Source: Clostridia bacterium
Lineage (GTDB): Bacteria; Bacillota; Clostridia; Oscillospirales; CAG-272
Reading direction: 5' to 3'
NCBI GenBank assembly: GCA_017621755.1
Contig: JAGASL010000034.1
Coordinates: forward strand, 1 to 47,914
DNA length: 47,914 nt
How positions within the stretch are numbered: the stretch's first letter is position 1; every line of letters begins with the position of its first letter. A program made the translations under genes and the position numbers. The notes beneath the pieces are model-generated. The model was not told the DNA's origin. It searched no databases and saw only the letters and a program-made list of their open reading frames with translations. Shown here piece after piece: positions 8,967 through 17,079 of this stretch.

Positions 8967-9090
8967 TGTCATTCTGAGCGTAAGCGAAGAATCCTTTCGC
9001 CGCCAGGCGAAACAGGGGAGTAACAGGAGTAGGGCGTTCCGCGTTTCGCGCGGAAAGATCCTTCGGTCGCCTTGCTCCCTCAGGATGACA
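8967..9090. repeat. Dispersed intergenic repeat with TGTCATTCTGAG / CTCAGGATGACA ends
   Basis: A 124-bp element. It begins TGTCATTCTGAGCG and ends CTCAGGATGACA, so its termini are imperfect inverted repeats. Inside are GAAGAATCCTTTCG, an inner CGCGTTTCGCGCG palindrome and GATCCTTCGG. I recognise this as a widespread bacterial intergenic repeat that is often mis-called as protein (CHPEGARRPKDL-type translations). It carries no gene of its own and has MITE-like architecture. Confidence 0.7.
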
Positions 9091-9252
9091 GCAAGTGAAG
9101 ACCGGTCCTTCGCCTTTTTGCCCGCGCTTGGCGCGGAAAAACATACCAAAACCGCCATTTAGACACAAAAAAATTCCAAATTCCAGCAAAAATCTGGCAA
9201 AATTGTGCATTATGAACAAAAAACCGAGTGAAAAATTGTGCATTTTTTTCTG

Positions 9253-9281
9253 TTGACAGATGGCAAAAAAAGTAGTAAAAT
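9253..9281 (+). promoter_or_regulatory. Predicted sigma-A promoter of secreted family member 2
   Basis: TTGACA (9253-9258) and TAAAAT (9276-9281) with a 17-bp A-rich spacer. It resembles the promoter at 8612-8640 and gives a leader of about 70 bases. Confidence 0.85.
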
Positions 9282-9299
9282 AAGATTGAATATTTATGG

Positions 9300-9352
9300 T
9301 AGCCGTTTTGTCTAAAAATGGCTCCCGTAATGGGGCGAAGCCCCGGAAAGGA
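9300..9352 (+). promoter_or_regulatory. Structured 5' leader with hairpin abutting the Shine-Dalgarno site
   Basis: An AGCC…GGCT hairpin (9301-9323) with paired T and A runs is followed by GGGGC-GAA-GCCCC (9332-9344). GGAAAGGA (9345-9352) then follows with no gap, six bases before the ATG at 9359. Order and spacing match the leader of the paralogue at 8550-8598. Confidence 0.6.
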
Positions 9353-9358
9353 ATTTTT

Positions 9359-12300
9359 ATGAAAAAGAAGCTTTTGTCTCTGCTTCTGGTGCTGTGCATG
9401 GTTATTCCCATGGTACCCATGACCGTGCTGGCAGCAGGCACTACCGTGACCTTCTATGACGTAGACGGTGGTGTACTGGAATCGGTTTCCGCTAATTACG
9501 GTGACCTGGTAGAATGTCCCGCATATACCGTAGAGGGCGAGACCCTTCTCGGCTGGGACGTAAACGGTGACGGCACCGCCGACTATTCGCCGGTCGGTAC
9601 CATCGTTGTACAGAATGGCTATACTACCGTAAAGCCGGTTGTATGGGTCGCTCCTGATGAGGGGCACGTACCCGTAAACGGTGAGGTTTCTGCCTTCCGT
9701 GATAATCTGCCTGCCGTTGATGGTGCGAGCGTTGTTTTCAAAGGCCATTGGCAGGTCGGCTTTTACCCGTACGCAGGTGGCACTTTCACCGCTTTTGATG
9801 CCTATGCCTCTGATACCCCTAATGGCGGTCCGCGCTTTGTTCCTGCGTCTGCAGGCGGTAACTTGTGGGCCAATGGCGGTATGTACATATCTACTGATGC
9901 AAACAATCCCACCCGCTACTATGCTTCGGCTATTGCCAGCGCTGCAGACGCGATGGTATATTCGTTCATCCGTGATGCTGAGATCAAGGTCGATTTCAAC
10001 AACGTAACTGTTTTCAACGAGGGCGCGACCGGAATCAATCTGAAGGTGGAATTTGCCATCTATAAGAATGATACGAAGGTATGGCCTGAGGGTGACGGCT
10101 GGCATCTCTATGATTGCGGCTGCACTACGCATAATACAGTTTACGGTAATATTGCAGGGCACACGGGTATCACCCTGAAAGAGGATCTTGCGCTGAGCGT
10201 TGAAGCCGGTGACGAGATTTCCTTCCGCGTGCGCCGTGCAGGCGAGAAGAAGGTATGGCTGGTTAGCATGGCTCCCTCGATCGAGTTTGTGGACGTAGAT
10301 GAAAATACGGCTCCCCCTGCTCCCGATACGACGGTTACGTCCACTTCCTTCGGTGCCAACATGCCTACCTATGATCAGAACGTGGCTCTGATCGGCGACT
10401 ACATCTACGCCCGCGGCAACTGGAGCATGGTAAACCGTGCATCCGACAATTGGAGCAACGCAGAGATTCTTGAGGCTATTCAGCACGTGGGCTCTGGCAA
10501 CTTTGCTGACACGAAGGGCCAGTCTGCTGCCAGCAAGGGTACGCAGGTTGCTATGTTCCCTGCCAGTGCAAAGGGTATGGATTGGGGCAATGCTGCTTCT
10601 CCCATGACTGCTACGCAGAACCATTTCGGTCACAGCTGGAATGCGTGGGGTGCCCTGTACGGCCTGAACCCGAACGCCGCCTGGAACACCGGTATTCGCT
10701 ACGTGGCTGAGTATGCCGGTAACGTGAGCGTTGATATTACCAAGCTGATCGGTAGTAATACGGACGCTTCTGTGAATGGTAAGGTTTATGCCGCTATCTT
10801 TGTAGACGGCACCATGGTATGGCCTAACGTAAATGGTAGCTATACCGACGTAAGCGCTTGGTTTGAGATCACCGGTGGTGATAAGCTGGCTGATGCCAAG
10901 GCATCTGAGGGCTATGCGAAGCTGGCTAATATTTACGTAGCAAAGGGCTCCTCGATCGAGTTGCTGCTTAAAAACAACAACGTCAACTTCTGGAAGACCA
11001 TGGGTAGCGCGGCTGATATGACCGTTACCTACAAGGAGCTTGCCGGCGAGAACGACGTGGTGGTTCTGAACTACGATAGCGGCAGCGTGACCGGCGAGAC
11101 CTTCACGAAGGGTGATAAGTACACCTTCCCCGCATGCAAGAACATCCCCGCCAAGAGCCTTTTCCAGGGCTGGGATATCAATGGCGACGGTGTGGCTGAT
11201 TACGCCGCAAACGAGACCATCGAGCTGACCGAAACGATCTCGCTCGTTCCGGTATTCATGTCCACCATTGCTACCTTTAACCGTGATAAGGTTTCCTACG
11301 ATAACAATTATAAGATAGTAATGCCTGAGAACTGGTCGCTGCTTGCGCATAACTCTTCCAACTTCAATAGCACGCTTGTGATTGATACGATCATGAACAA
11401 CAAGGGCGATGGCTGGCACGTTGGCGTAGATACCCCGGCCAAGGGTGATATTTGGATCGCTCCTACCCAGAAGGGCGGCCTGTGGGATAGCTATCCCGCT
11501 ATTAACTGGCTGAGCAAGGGCGACCGCGTTGGCGGTTACTGGGGCCCGTGGATGGGTGCCTGCCCGACCGGCTCCTGGAACGTTGCTTACGCCTATACGG
11601 CTCCCAATTCCGGTTACGTGAACGTAACGATCGACAATATGATCGTTGACCCCTCCTCGACCGATTATATGGCTATCTTTGTAGGCGGCATCATGGTATG
11701 GCCGACTGCCGGTGGCTCCTACACCAACGTTGGCGATTGGCACTACTGCCAGAATAGCATCAACGATACCAATCTGACCCTGCTGAACAACCTGTTCGTT
11801 GAAAAGGGTGAGAAGATCGAGGTTATGATCAAGGCCGGTGAGTTTGCCGGTGCCGTATACGTAGCCTCTTCTGTAGAATACGTAGACACCTTTGACGAGA
11901 ACCAGCTCTACATCAAGCTGCCGAACCCGGTTGCACAGGTCGTTCCTGCTGTGGCTGGCGAGCGCGTGACCCTGCCCGAGTATGCAGGCTCCGGCGCATT
12001 CCTTGGTTGGGATGCGGATGGTGATGGCGTAGTTGACTATGCTGACGGCCAGTCCTTCACCATGCCGAACGAGACCGTTCGTCTGATGCCCATTATGGCT
12101 GCCGCTACTACCTTCCACACGAACCTGCCCGGCTACACCGCTAACAACGGCGTTACCTTCAACGGCGGCTGGAAGGCTGGTATCTACGATATCGGCGCTG
12201 GCAAGTTCATTCCGTTTAACTACGGTCAGAAGTCTGAGGTCCGCTTCAGCTTCAACAACAACGCTTGGGGCGATACCAGCGGTATGTATTCTAACGGCCG

Positions 12301-13786
12301 CTTCGCAATGTCCAACAAGATCATGCTGGGCGAGCGCTACAACGTAGCTGTTCAGTACACCGCTGAAATGAGCGGTAACGTTACCGTTGATTTCGCTAAC
12401 CTGCAGCTGCAGCGCGAGACCAACAGCTCTGACAAGCGCGGTTACGTGGCCGGTGGCTTTGCCATCTACCACAACGGCGTGAAGATCGCACCGGTAGATG
12501 CTGACTACTACTACTACAAGAGCGCAAATGCCTATGACCTTTCTAACAGCCCCGTACCGACTGACGAGGGCAACCTGCTGGCTATGTTCCGCGCAGACGG
12601 CGAGCTGACGCTTGACGTAAAGAAGGGCGATACCATTGAGGTTCGCGCATTCAAGGATGACGGCGCTTCTCGTATGTTCATCATCAATCCTACCATCAAC
12701 TACAACGAGGTTCCCTCTAAGCCGGTTATTACCGGCGGTGGCGTTACCGTTGGTCAGGTTCCGCTGCGTACCGGTATGTACGTAGATATGGTAAACCGTG
12801 TTGAGGAGATCGTTCGTCCTGAGGATGCCGTGATCGTTGAAGGCTTCACGCTGGATATCTACGCCAGCCTGAACGCACCGCGTACCGACTTCCTGCCCGC
12901 AGATTTCGAGCTTGACGGCATGAATATGCCTTACGGTGTCATGCTCATCTACTGGTCTGAAAAGGGTGAGATGGGTGTTCTGCCTGCTACCTGGTACCAG
13001 AACAATACCAAGGATGGTGCCTCCTTCGCTGATATTGATTTCAGATTCCAGCTGCCGGCTATCAAGGCAGAGGATATCTCTACCAACTACTTGGTATGCC
13101 CCATCATCATCTACGGGGATGGTTCTACCTATCCGGATATGGAGGCTTATAACGATTTCGAGGACTTCATGTACTATGAGGGCGAGATCTTCAGCGTTTC
13201 TAAGTACGCTTCCCTGGTGCTCGAATCTCCCGAGATGGATAACGATGCGAAGCTGGCTGCCGGCGCACTGCTCAACTATGCTGCCGCTGTCAACGAGTAC
13301 TTCAACATCGAGCCCGCTGATTTCGTATTCCCGGATGGCGAAATGCCTGTTCTGCCCTCCATCACGCCCGAGGATGTTTACAACCTGACCGAGTTTGATG
13401 GTGATGCGAAGATCAGCGGCGCTACGCTGGTAATCGATGAGACGATCAGCATGCGCATCTACGTAGACAGCACTGCTAACATCAGCGGCTGGGCCCTGCA
13501 GATGGATGAGGATGCCTCCTTCGAGACTCCCAGAAACCTGAAGGATCTGGTTCTGAAGAGAAACAGCAAGGGCAAGTACTACGTAGACGTAGAGATCCCC
13601 ACCATGAACTTTGGTGATGCCTTCTACTTCCGCGTTGTTGATCAGAATGGTGATCAGCAGTCCGGCGTGCTGACCTACTCGGTTGAGTCTTACGTAGCAC
13701 GCATGCAGGGCACCGGCAGTGCAGAGCTGCTCAACCTGCTGGATGCTATGCTGACGCTGTGCAAGGTCTCTAACGACGTTGCCTGA
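9359..13786 (+). CDS. Giant secreted protein with repeated beta modules (family member 2)
   Basis: 1475 aa. The ATG at 9359 is chosen because GGAAAGGA precedes it and the signal peptide (MKKKLLSLLLVLCMVIPMVP, cleavage near VLAAG) starts there; an upstream in-frame extension has no such support. Three GWD-x-(N/D)-GDG-x-x-DY loops occur near residues 63, 603 and 882. They combine an InlB-repeat-like ending with a DxNxDGxxD spacing that could bind calcium. Four module strands occur: AIYKNDTKVWP (about 233), AIFVDGTMVWP (about 479), AIFVGGIMVWP (about 771), AIYHNGVKIAP (about 1035). The C-terminus has DNDAKLAAGALLNYAAAVNEYF (about 1294), YSVESYVAR (about 1440) and ELLNLLDAMLTLCK. It is the paralogue of 4472-8542. 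No wall anchor or enzyme motif is visible and the function is unknown. It is probably co-transcribed with the 56-codon frame at 13789. Confidence 0.88.
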   Translation: MKKKLLSLLLVLCMVIPMVPMTVLAAGTTVTFYDVDGGVLESVSANYGDLVECPAYTVEGETLLGWDVNGDGTADYSPVGTIVVQNGYTTVKPVVWVAPDEGHVPVNGEVSAFRDNLPAVDGASVVFKGHWQVGFYPYAGGTFTAFDAYASDTPNGGPRFVPASAGGNLWANGGMYISTDANNPTRYYASAIASAADAMVYSFIRDAEIKVDFNNVTVFNEGATGINLKVEFAIYKNDTKVWPEGDGWHLYDCGCTTHNTVYGNIAGHTGITLKEDLALSVEAGDEISFRVRRAGEKKVWLVSMAPSIEFVDVDENTAPPAPDTTVTSTSFGANMPTYDQNVALIGDYIYARGNWSMVNRASDNWSNAEILEAIQHVGSGNFADTKGQSAASKGTQVAMFPASAKGMDWGNAASPMTATQNHFGHSWNAWGALYGLNPNAAWNTGIRYVAEYAGNVSVDITKLIGSNTDASVNGKVYAAIFVDGTMVWPNVNGSYTDVSAWFEITGGDKLADAKASEGYAKLANIYVAKGSSIELLLKNNNVNFWKTMGSAADMTVTYKELAGENDVVVLNYDSGSVTGETFTKGDKYTFPACKNIPAKSLFQGWDINGDGVADYAANETIELTETISLVPVFMSTIATFNRDKVSYDNNYKIVMPENWSLLAHNSSNFNSTLVIDTIMNNKGDGWHVGVDTPAKGDIWIAPTQKGGLWDSYPAINWLSKGDRVGGYWGPWMGACPTGSWNVAYAYTAPNSGYVNVTIDNMIVDPSSTDYMAIFVGGIMVWPTAGGSYTNVGDWHYCQNSINDTNLTLLNNLFVEKGEKIEVMIKAGEFAGAVYVASSVEYVDTFDENQLYIKLPNPVAQVVPAVAGERVTLPEYAGSGAFLGWDADGDGVVDYADGQSFTMPNETVRLMPIMAAATTFHTNLPGYTANNGVTFNGGWKAGIYDIGAGKFIPFNYGQKSEVRFSFNNNAWGDTSGMYSNGRFAMSNKIMLGERYNVAVQYTAEMSGNVTVDFANLQLQRETNSSDKRGYVAGGFAIYHNGVKIAPVDADYYYYKSANAYDLSNSPVPTDEGNLLAMFRADGELTLDVKKGDTIEVRAFKDDGASRMFIINPTINYNEVPSKPVITGGGVTVGQVPLRTGMYVDMVNRVEEIVRPEDAVIVEGFTLDIYASLNAPRTDFLPADFELDGMNMPYGVMLIYWSEKGEMGVLPATWYQNNTKDGASFADIDFRFQLPAIKAEDISTNYLVCPIIIYGDGSTYPDMEAYNDFEDFMYYEGEIFSVSKYASLVLESPEMDNDAKLAAGALLNYAAAVNEYFNIEPADFVFPDGEMPVLPSITPEDVYNLTEFDGDAKISGATLVIDETISMRIYVDSTANISGWALQMDEDASFETPRNLKDLVLKRNSKGKYYVDVEIPTMNFGDAFYFRVVDQNGDQQSGVLTYSVESYVARMQGTGSAELLNLLDAMLTLCKVSNDVA

Positions 13787-13788
13787 TC

Positions 13789-13959
13789 ATGCGGCGGTAT
13801 GAAACTCCTGAGGTAGAGCTTCTGCTTTACGCTACAGAGCCGATCATGGCCTTTGGCTTTGATCTGGGCTTGGGCGTATTCCCCGGCGAAAACAGCGACG
13901 AGCCGTTTATACCCGGCGAGGACAATGCTCTCCCTGAGGATAGCTTTGAAAAACCGTAA
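13789..13959 (+). CDS. Possible small peptide (56 aa) directly after the giant secreted protein
   Basis: An open frame from ATG 13789 to TAA 13959, two bases after the stop of the giant gene and before its terminator. It begins MRRYETPEVELLLYATEPIM and continues with a Gly/Asp/Pro-rich acidic tail (AFGFDLGLGVFPGENSDEPF…). The opening M-x-x-Y-x-x-P-x-hydrophobic resembles many short Clostridia peptides that start MKKYEKP and are uncharacterised. No clear ribosome site is seen, so translation would have to be coupled to the upstream stop. No signal peptide or Cys. Whether it is translated is uncertain. Confidence 0.5.
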   Translation: MRRYETPEVELLLYATEPIMAFGFDLGLGVFPGENSDEPFIPGEDNALPEDSFEKP

Positions 13960-13968
13960 CACGCAAAC

Positions 13969-13999
13969 AAAAAGCCACGGCTTCGGCCGTGGCTTTTTT
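13969..13999 (+). terminator. Intrinsic terminator after secreted member 2 and the small peptide
   Basis: AAAAAGCCACGGC pairs with GCCGTGGCTTTTT across a short TTCG-type loop and ends in a T run, 9 bases after the small frame. Confidence 0.9.
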
Positions 14000-14002
14000 A
14001 CG

Positions 14003-14372
14003 TCCCCGGTGACCCGCCCGCCGCCATAGGAGTGACAATCCCTCACCGCCTGCGGCGGAGCTCCCTTTACACAAGGGAGCCTTTTTCGCCCTACAAGGTG
14101 CCCGCCCCAACCACGGTAGGGGAGGGGCTTGCCCCTCCCGCATGACGGACCGTCCAGGAGGCCGGTCCCTACAAGGAACGACCGCGCCAACCACGGTAGG
14201 GGTCGACGTCTCGACGACCCGCACCGGTCTCAATCAACCCACCACCGTAGGGCGGGGGCTTGCTCCCGCCGCATGACGGACAGTCGAGGACGCCTGTCCC
14301 TACAAGGTGCCCGCCCCAACCACCGTAGGGACCGGCCTCCCGGACGGTCCGCGCCATCCTTATTCATTCCCT
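14003..14372. repeat. GC-rich intergenic repeat block, right of the second secreted gene
   Basis: A stretch without a gene. It contains tandem-like units of about 90-110 bp built on CCGCCCCAACCACGGTAGGG, CATGACGGACCGTC and GGTCCCTACAAGG (about 14101-14170, 14185-14230, 14245-14340). It also has copies of CCCTCACCGCC-x-GCGGCGGAGCTCCC (14040) and CGACGACCCGCACCGGTCT (14213), which match the block at 8723-8966. These are non-coding intergenic elements, and frames through them look artefactual. Confidence 0.65.
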
Positions 14373-14640
14373 TCGCCGTCAGGCGAAGCCAAGGCTCCCT
14401 CCGGGAGGGAGCTGTCAGCCGTTAGGCTGACTGAAGGAGTACCGGGAAGTGACAATAGGCAAGTAGATAAACTCTATTCCTGTTTTGTTTCGTATCATAT
14501 AGCATCAAAGCGCAGATGCTTGGCGGTAACTTACACAAAAGAATATTCTTCTTTTCTCAGCAATCTCTCCTGCTCGGTACTCCTTCCGTCAATGGCTTGC
14601 GCCATTGCCACCTCCCTCCCGGAGGGAGGCTGCTATAGAC
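14373..14640. repeat. MITE-like inverted-repeat element
   Basis: The left arm (14391-14447) carries GGCTCCCTCCGGGAGGGAG, CAGCCGTTAGGCTG and GAAGGAGTACCG. The right arm (14574-14632) carries CGGTACTCCTTCCGTC and CCTCCCTCCCGGAGGGAGGC as the inverted counterpart. The 125-bp AT-richer centre has no open frame of note. Paired outer palindromes and absence of coding suggest a non-autonomous repeat. Confidence 0.55.
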
Positions 14641-14693
14641 CGTCTCTCCGCCGTGCGGGAGGATGATATCCTCTCCTACAAAAACGGCCGCAT

Positions 14694-14731
14694 AAAAAAA
14701 GAACCGCCCGTGTAGCACACGGGCGGTTTTA
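14694..14731 (-). terminator. Intrinsic terminator of the hom-lysC-asd operon
   Basis: ACCGCCCGTGT / ACACGGGCGGT stem. On the minus strand a T run (AAAAAAAG at 14694-14701 on plus) follows. It lies 10 bases beyond the asd stop. Confidence 0.9.
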
Positions 14732-14740
14732 CTTAATTTC

Positions 14741-15745
14741 TTATTTCTCGATCAGCAACTCGGCGATCTGAATGGCGTTGGTGGCGGCACCCTTACGTAC
14801 CTGGTCACCGCTGCACCACAGGGCAATGCCGTTCTCGAAGGCAATATCCGAGCGGATACGGCCAACGAATACGATATCCTGGTCGCTGGTATCCAGCGGC
14901 ATGGGGTACTTCTTATTGGCCGGGTCATCCACCAGGCGGCAGCCTGCTTCCTCAGCAATAGCGGCCTTAACCTCTTCGGGGGTCAGCGCCTTGTCGGTAA
15001 ATACCGAAACCGAAATGGAGTGCGAGCGAACGACAGGCACGCGCACGCAGGTGCAGGTCACGCGCAGGTCGGGCAGGTGAAGGATCTTGCGCCCCTCCTT
15101 CTGCATCTTCATTTCCTCGGTGGTGTAGCCATCATCATTAAAGGAGCCGATCTGCGGGATCAGATTTTCAGCGATCTGATAGGGGAAGGTCTTGCACTCT
15201 ACCGGCTCGCCAGCGGCCAGCGCCTTGGTCTGTGCTGCCAGCTCGATGGGGCCACCTGCACCGGCACCGCTAACGGCCTGGTAGGTCGAGGCGATCATAG
15301 CGCGGATGGGGGAAAGACGGTTGATGCCCTTTACAGCCATCAGGGTGATGATGGTCGAGCAGTTCGGGTTCGAGATAATGCCGTGGTGCTTCAGGGCATC
15401 CTCGGGGTTGATCTCCGGCACTACCAGCGGTACGTCATCCTGCATACGGAAGGCGCTGGAGTTATCAACAAATACGGCACCGGCCGCCGTGATGGCGGGG
15501 GCCAGCTCGCGCGCCAGGTCGGCCGAGGCGGCGCCCAGCACGATATCCATGCCGGCAAAGCTATCCTTGGTGGCCTCTTCTACCGTCAGCTCCTTACCGG
15601 CAAAGGTCATCTTCTTGCCGGCGCTGCGGGAGGAGGCGAGGAGCTTCAGCTCGGCGATTGGGAACTGACGCTCTTCTAAAATTTTCATCATTTCACGGCC
15701 AACCTCGCCGGTTGCACCGAGAATCGCTACACGATATTGCTTCAT
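14741..15745 (-). CDS. asd: Aspartate-semialdehyde dehydrogenase
   Basis: 334 aa, the usual length. It reduces aspartyl phosphate to aspartate semialdehyde with NADPH, the branch point for threonine and for lysine/diaminopimelate. Visible features are the N-terminal Rossmann motif GATGEVG, the NADP-region SSRSAGK, DNSSAFRM, and the active-site Cys (about residue 129) in SNPNCSTI. The ATG at 15745 has AAAGGAGAAAACC before it. It is the last gene of a minus-strand operon, 17 bases after lysC, and ends at a strong terminator. Its product also feeds the separately controlled dapA operon at 24011. Assignment is secure. Confidence 0.97.
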   Translation of the reverse strand: MKQYRVAILGATGEVGREMMKILEERQFPIAELKLLASSRSAGKKMTFAGKELTVEEATKDSFAGMDIVLGAASADLARELAPAITAAGAVFVDNSSAFRMQDDVPLVVPEINPEDALKHHGIISNPNCSTIITLMAVKGINRLSPIRAMIASTYQAVSGAGAGGPIELAAQTKALAAGEPVECKTFPYQIAENLIPQIGSFNDDGYTTEEMKMQKEGRKILHLPDLRVTCTCVRVPVVRSHSISVSVFTDKALTPEEVKAAIAEEAGCRLVDDPANKKYPMPLDTSDQDIVFVGRIRSDIAFENGIALWCSGDQVRKGAATNAIQIAELLIEK

Positions 15746-15762
15746 GGTTTTCTCCTTTTTTA

Positions 15763-17079
15763 TTAAGTAAAGCTGTTATACAGGGTCTGAATGGTGGTGG
15801 TAAAGTCGGCATCCTGCACGCCAACGATGATGTTGATCTCGTCCGAGCCCTGCTCTACCATGCGAATGTTGATGCCGCGCTCACCAAGGGTGGCGAAGAT
15901 CTTACCCGAAACGCCGGGCGCGCCTGCCATACGGCGGCCTACCACGGCTACCAGGCTGATACCGTCACAAACGCGAATGCTATCAGGGTTGCATTCTGCC
16001 TGGATATCGGCGATCAGTGCGTGCAGGCAGTTCGAGAGAGCCTTGGTGGCGATCACCAGCGAAAAGCTGTCTACGCTGCTGGGGATATGCTCTACGGTCA
16101 GGTTGTATTTTTCGGTGATCTCCAGCACGCGGCGAACGAAGCTGATGTCATCGGTCATGCTGGTCTTGCTGATGGTGATGATCGAGTAGTGCTTTTTGCC
16201 GGTGATACCGGTGATAAAGCGCGTGCGCTCTTCATCATTCTCATCCTCAAAGGTCTCCATGATCAGGGTACCGGGATCATCCGGCGCCTTGGTGTTCTTG
16301 ATGTACAGGGGAATGTTTGCCTGGCGAACGGGGAACACGGTCTCCTGGTGCAGCACCTCGGCACCCATGTAGGAAAGCTCGCGCATCTCGCTGAAGGTGA
16401 TGCGGCTGATGATCTTCGGGTTTTCAACGATCTTCGGATCAGCCATCATAATACCGGAAACGTCGGTCCAGTTCTCGTAGCTCTCGGCCGAGAGTGCGGC
16501 TGCGGCCAGCGCGCCGGTCACGTCAGAGCCACCGCGGGAGAATACGTGCAGGCGGCCATCCGGCAGGGTGCCGTAAAAGCCGGGCAGAACCATGCGCGGG
16601 TAGGTGGCGTGCAGCTCACGCAGGGATTCGTAGGTCTTTTCGTAATCTACGCTGCCGTCATAGTCAAAATGCAGCCAACGAGCGGCATCTACGAACTCGT
16701 AGCCCAGGTACTCTGCCATCAGAATGGCGTTGAGATATTCGCCACGCGAAACGATATCGTCTACGCTGGCAGAACGGGTCATGCCTGCGCGAACCTCGTC
16801 AAGGTACTTTTCAATATTATTAGAGAGGCCGCAGGTAGCAGCGATCTCACGGTAGCGGCTGGCGATATCGTCCCAGATATCGTCAAAGCTCACCTTGTAG
16901 CGCAGGTGCGCGTGGCAAACGTAGAGCAGATCGGTGACCTTATTATCGCTCGAATGGCGCTTGCCGGGGGCCGAAACGACGACAATGGTACGGGTGGGGT
17001 CGGCTGTTACGATCTCCTTTACACGCTGAAAGGTCTCGCCGCAAGCAAGCGAGGAGCCGCCGAATTTTACGATTTTCAT
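15763..17079 (-). CDS. lysC: Aspartate kinase
   Basis: 438 aa. It phosphorylates aspartate, the first step of the aspartate pathway. The kinase domain opens with MKIVKFGGSSLA and holds SRGEYLNA and FSRGGSDVTGALAA. The C-terminal third (from about residue 300) reads as two ACT regulatory domains (SIITISKTSM…, then ISLVAVVGRRMAGAPGVSGKIFATLGERGINIRM), so feedback by an end-product amino acid is expected; which one is not clear. The start ATG at 17079 overlaps the hom stop by four bases (ATGA), indicating translational coupling. A longer in-frame start near 17211 lies inside hom and is rejected. Monofunctional, without a dehydrogenase fusion. Confidence 0.96.
   Translation of the reverse strand: MKIVKFGGSSLACGETFQRVKEIVTADPTRTIVVVSAPGKRHSSDNKVTDLLYVCHAHLRYKVSFDDIWDDIASRYREIAATCGLSNNIEKYLDEVRAGMTRSASVDDIVSRGEYLNAILMAEYLGYEFVDAARWLHFDYDGSVDYEKTYESLRELHATYPRMVLPGFYGTLPDGRLHVFSRGGSDVTGALAAAALSAESYENWTDVSGIMMADPKIVENPKIISRITFSEMRELSYMGAEVLHQETVFPVRQANIPLYIKNTKAPDDPGTLIMETFEDENDEERTRFITGITGKKHYSIITISKTSMTDDISFVRRVLEITEKYNLTVEHIPSSVDSFSLVIATKALSNCLHALIADIQAECNPDSIRVCDGISLVAVVGRRMAGAPGVSGKIFATLGERGINIRMVEQGSDEINIIVGVQDADFTTTIQTLYNSFT

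Noticed and set aside
8797..9441. A 214-codon minus frame with CHPEGARRPKDL-like sequence
   Set aside because: This is the translation of a dispersed intergenic repeat, a known source of false proteins, and it crosses a promoter region.
9552..9600. Dockerin-type calcium repeats in the secreted proteins
   Set aside because: The D-x-N-x-DG loops are single and lie inside beta modules; dockerins need two linked 22-residue repeats with helices, which are absent.
9080..12472. A 1130-codon open frame on the minus strand
   Set aside because: It lies antisense to the well-supported secreted protein at 9359-13786, which has promoter, ribosome site, signal peptide and a paralogue. The antisense product is low-complexity and lacks any family motif; it follows from codon bias.
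14003..14640. CRISPR array in the repeat-rich stretch
   Set aside because: Repeats are imperfect, of uneven spacing and contain palindromes; there are no regular unique spacers or cas genes.
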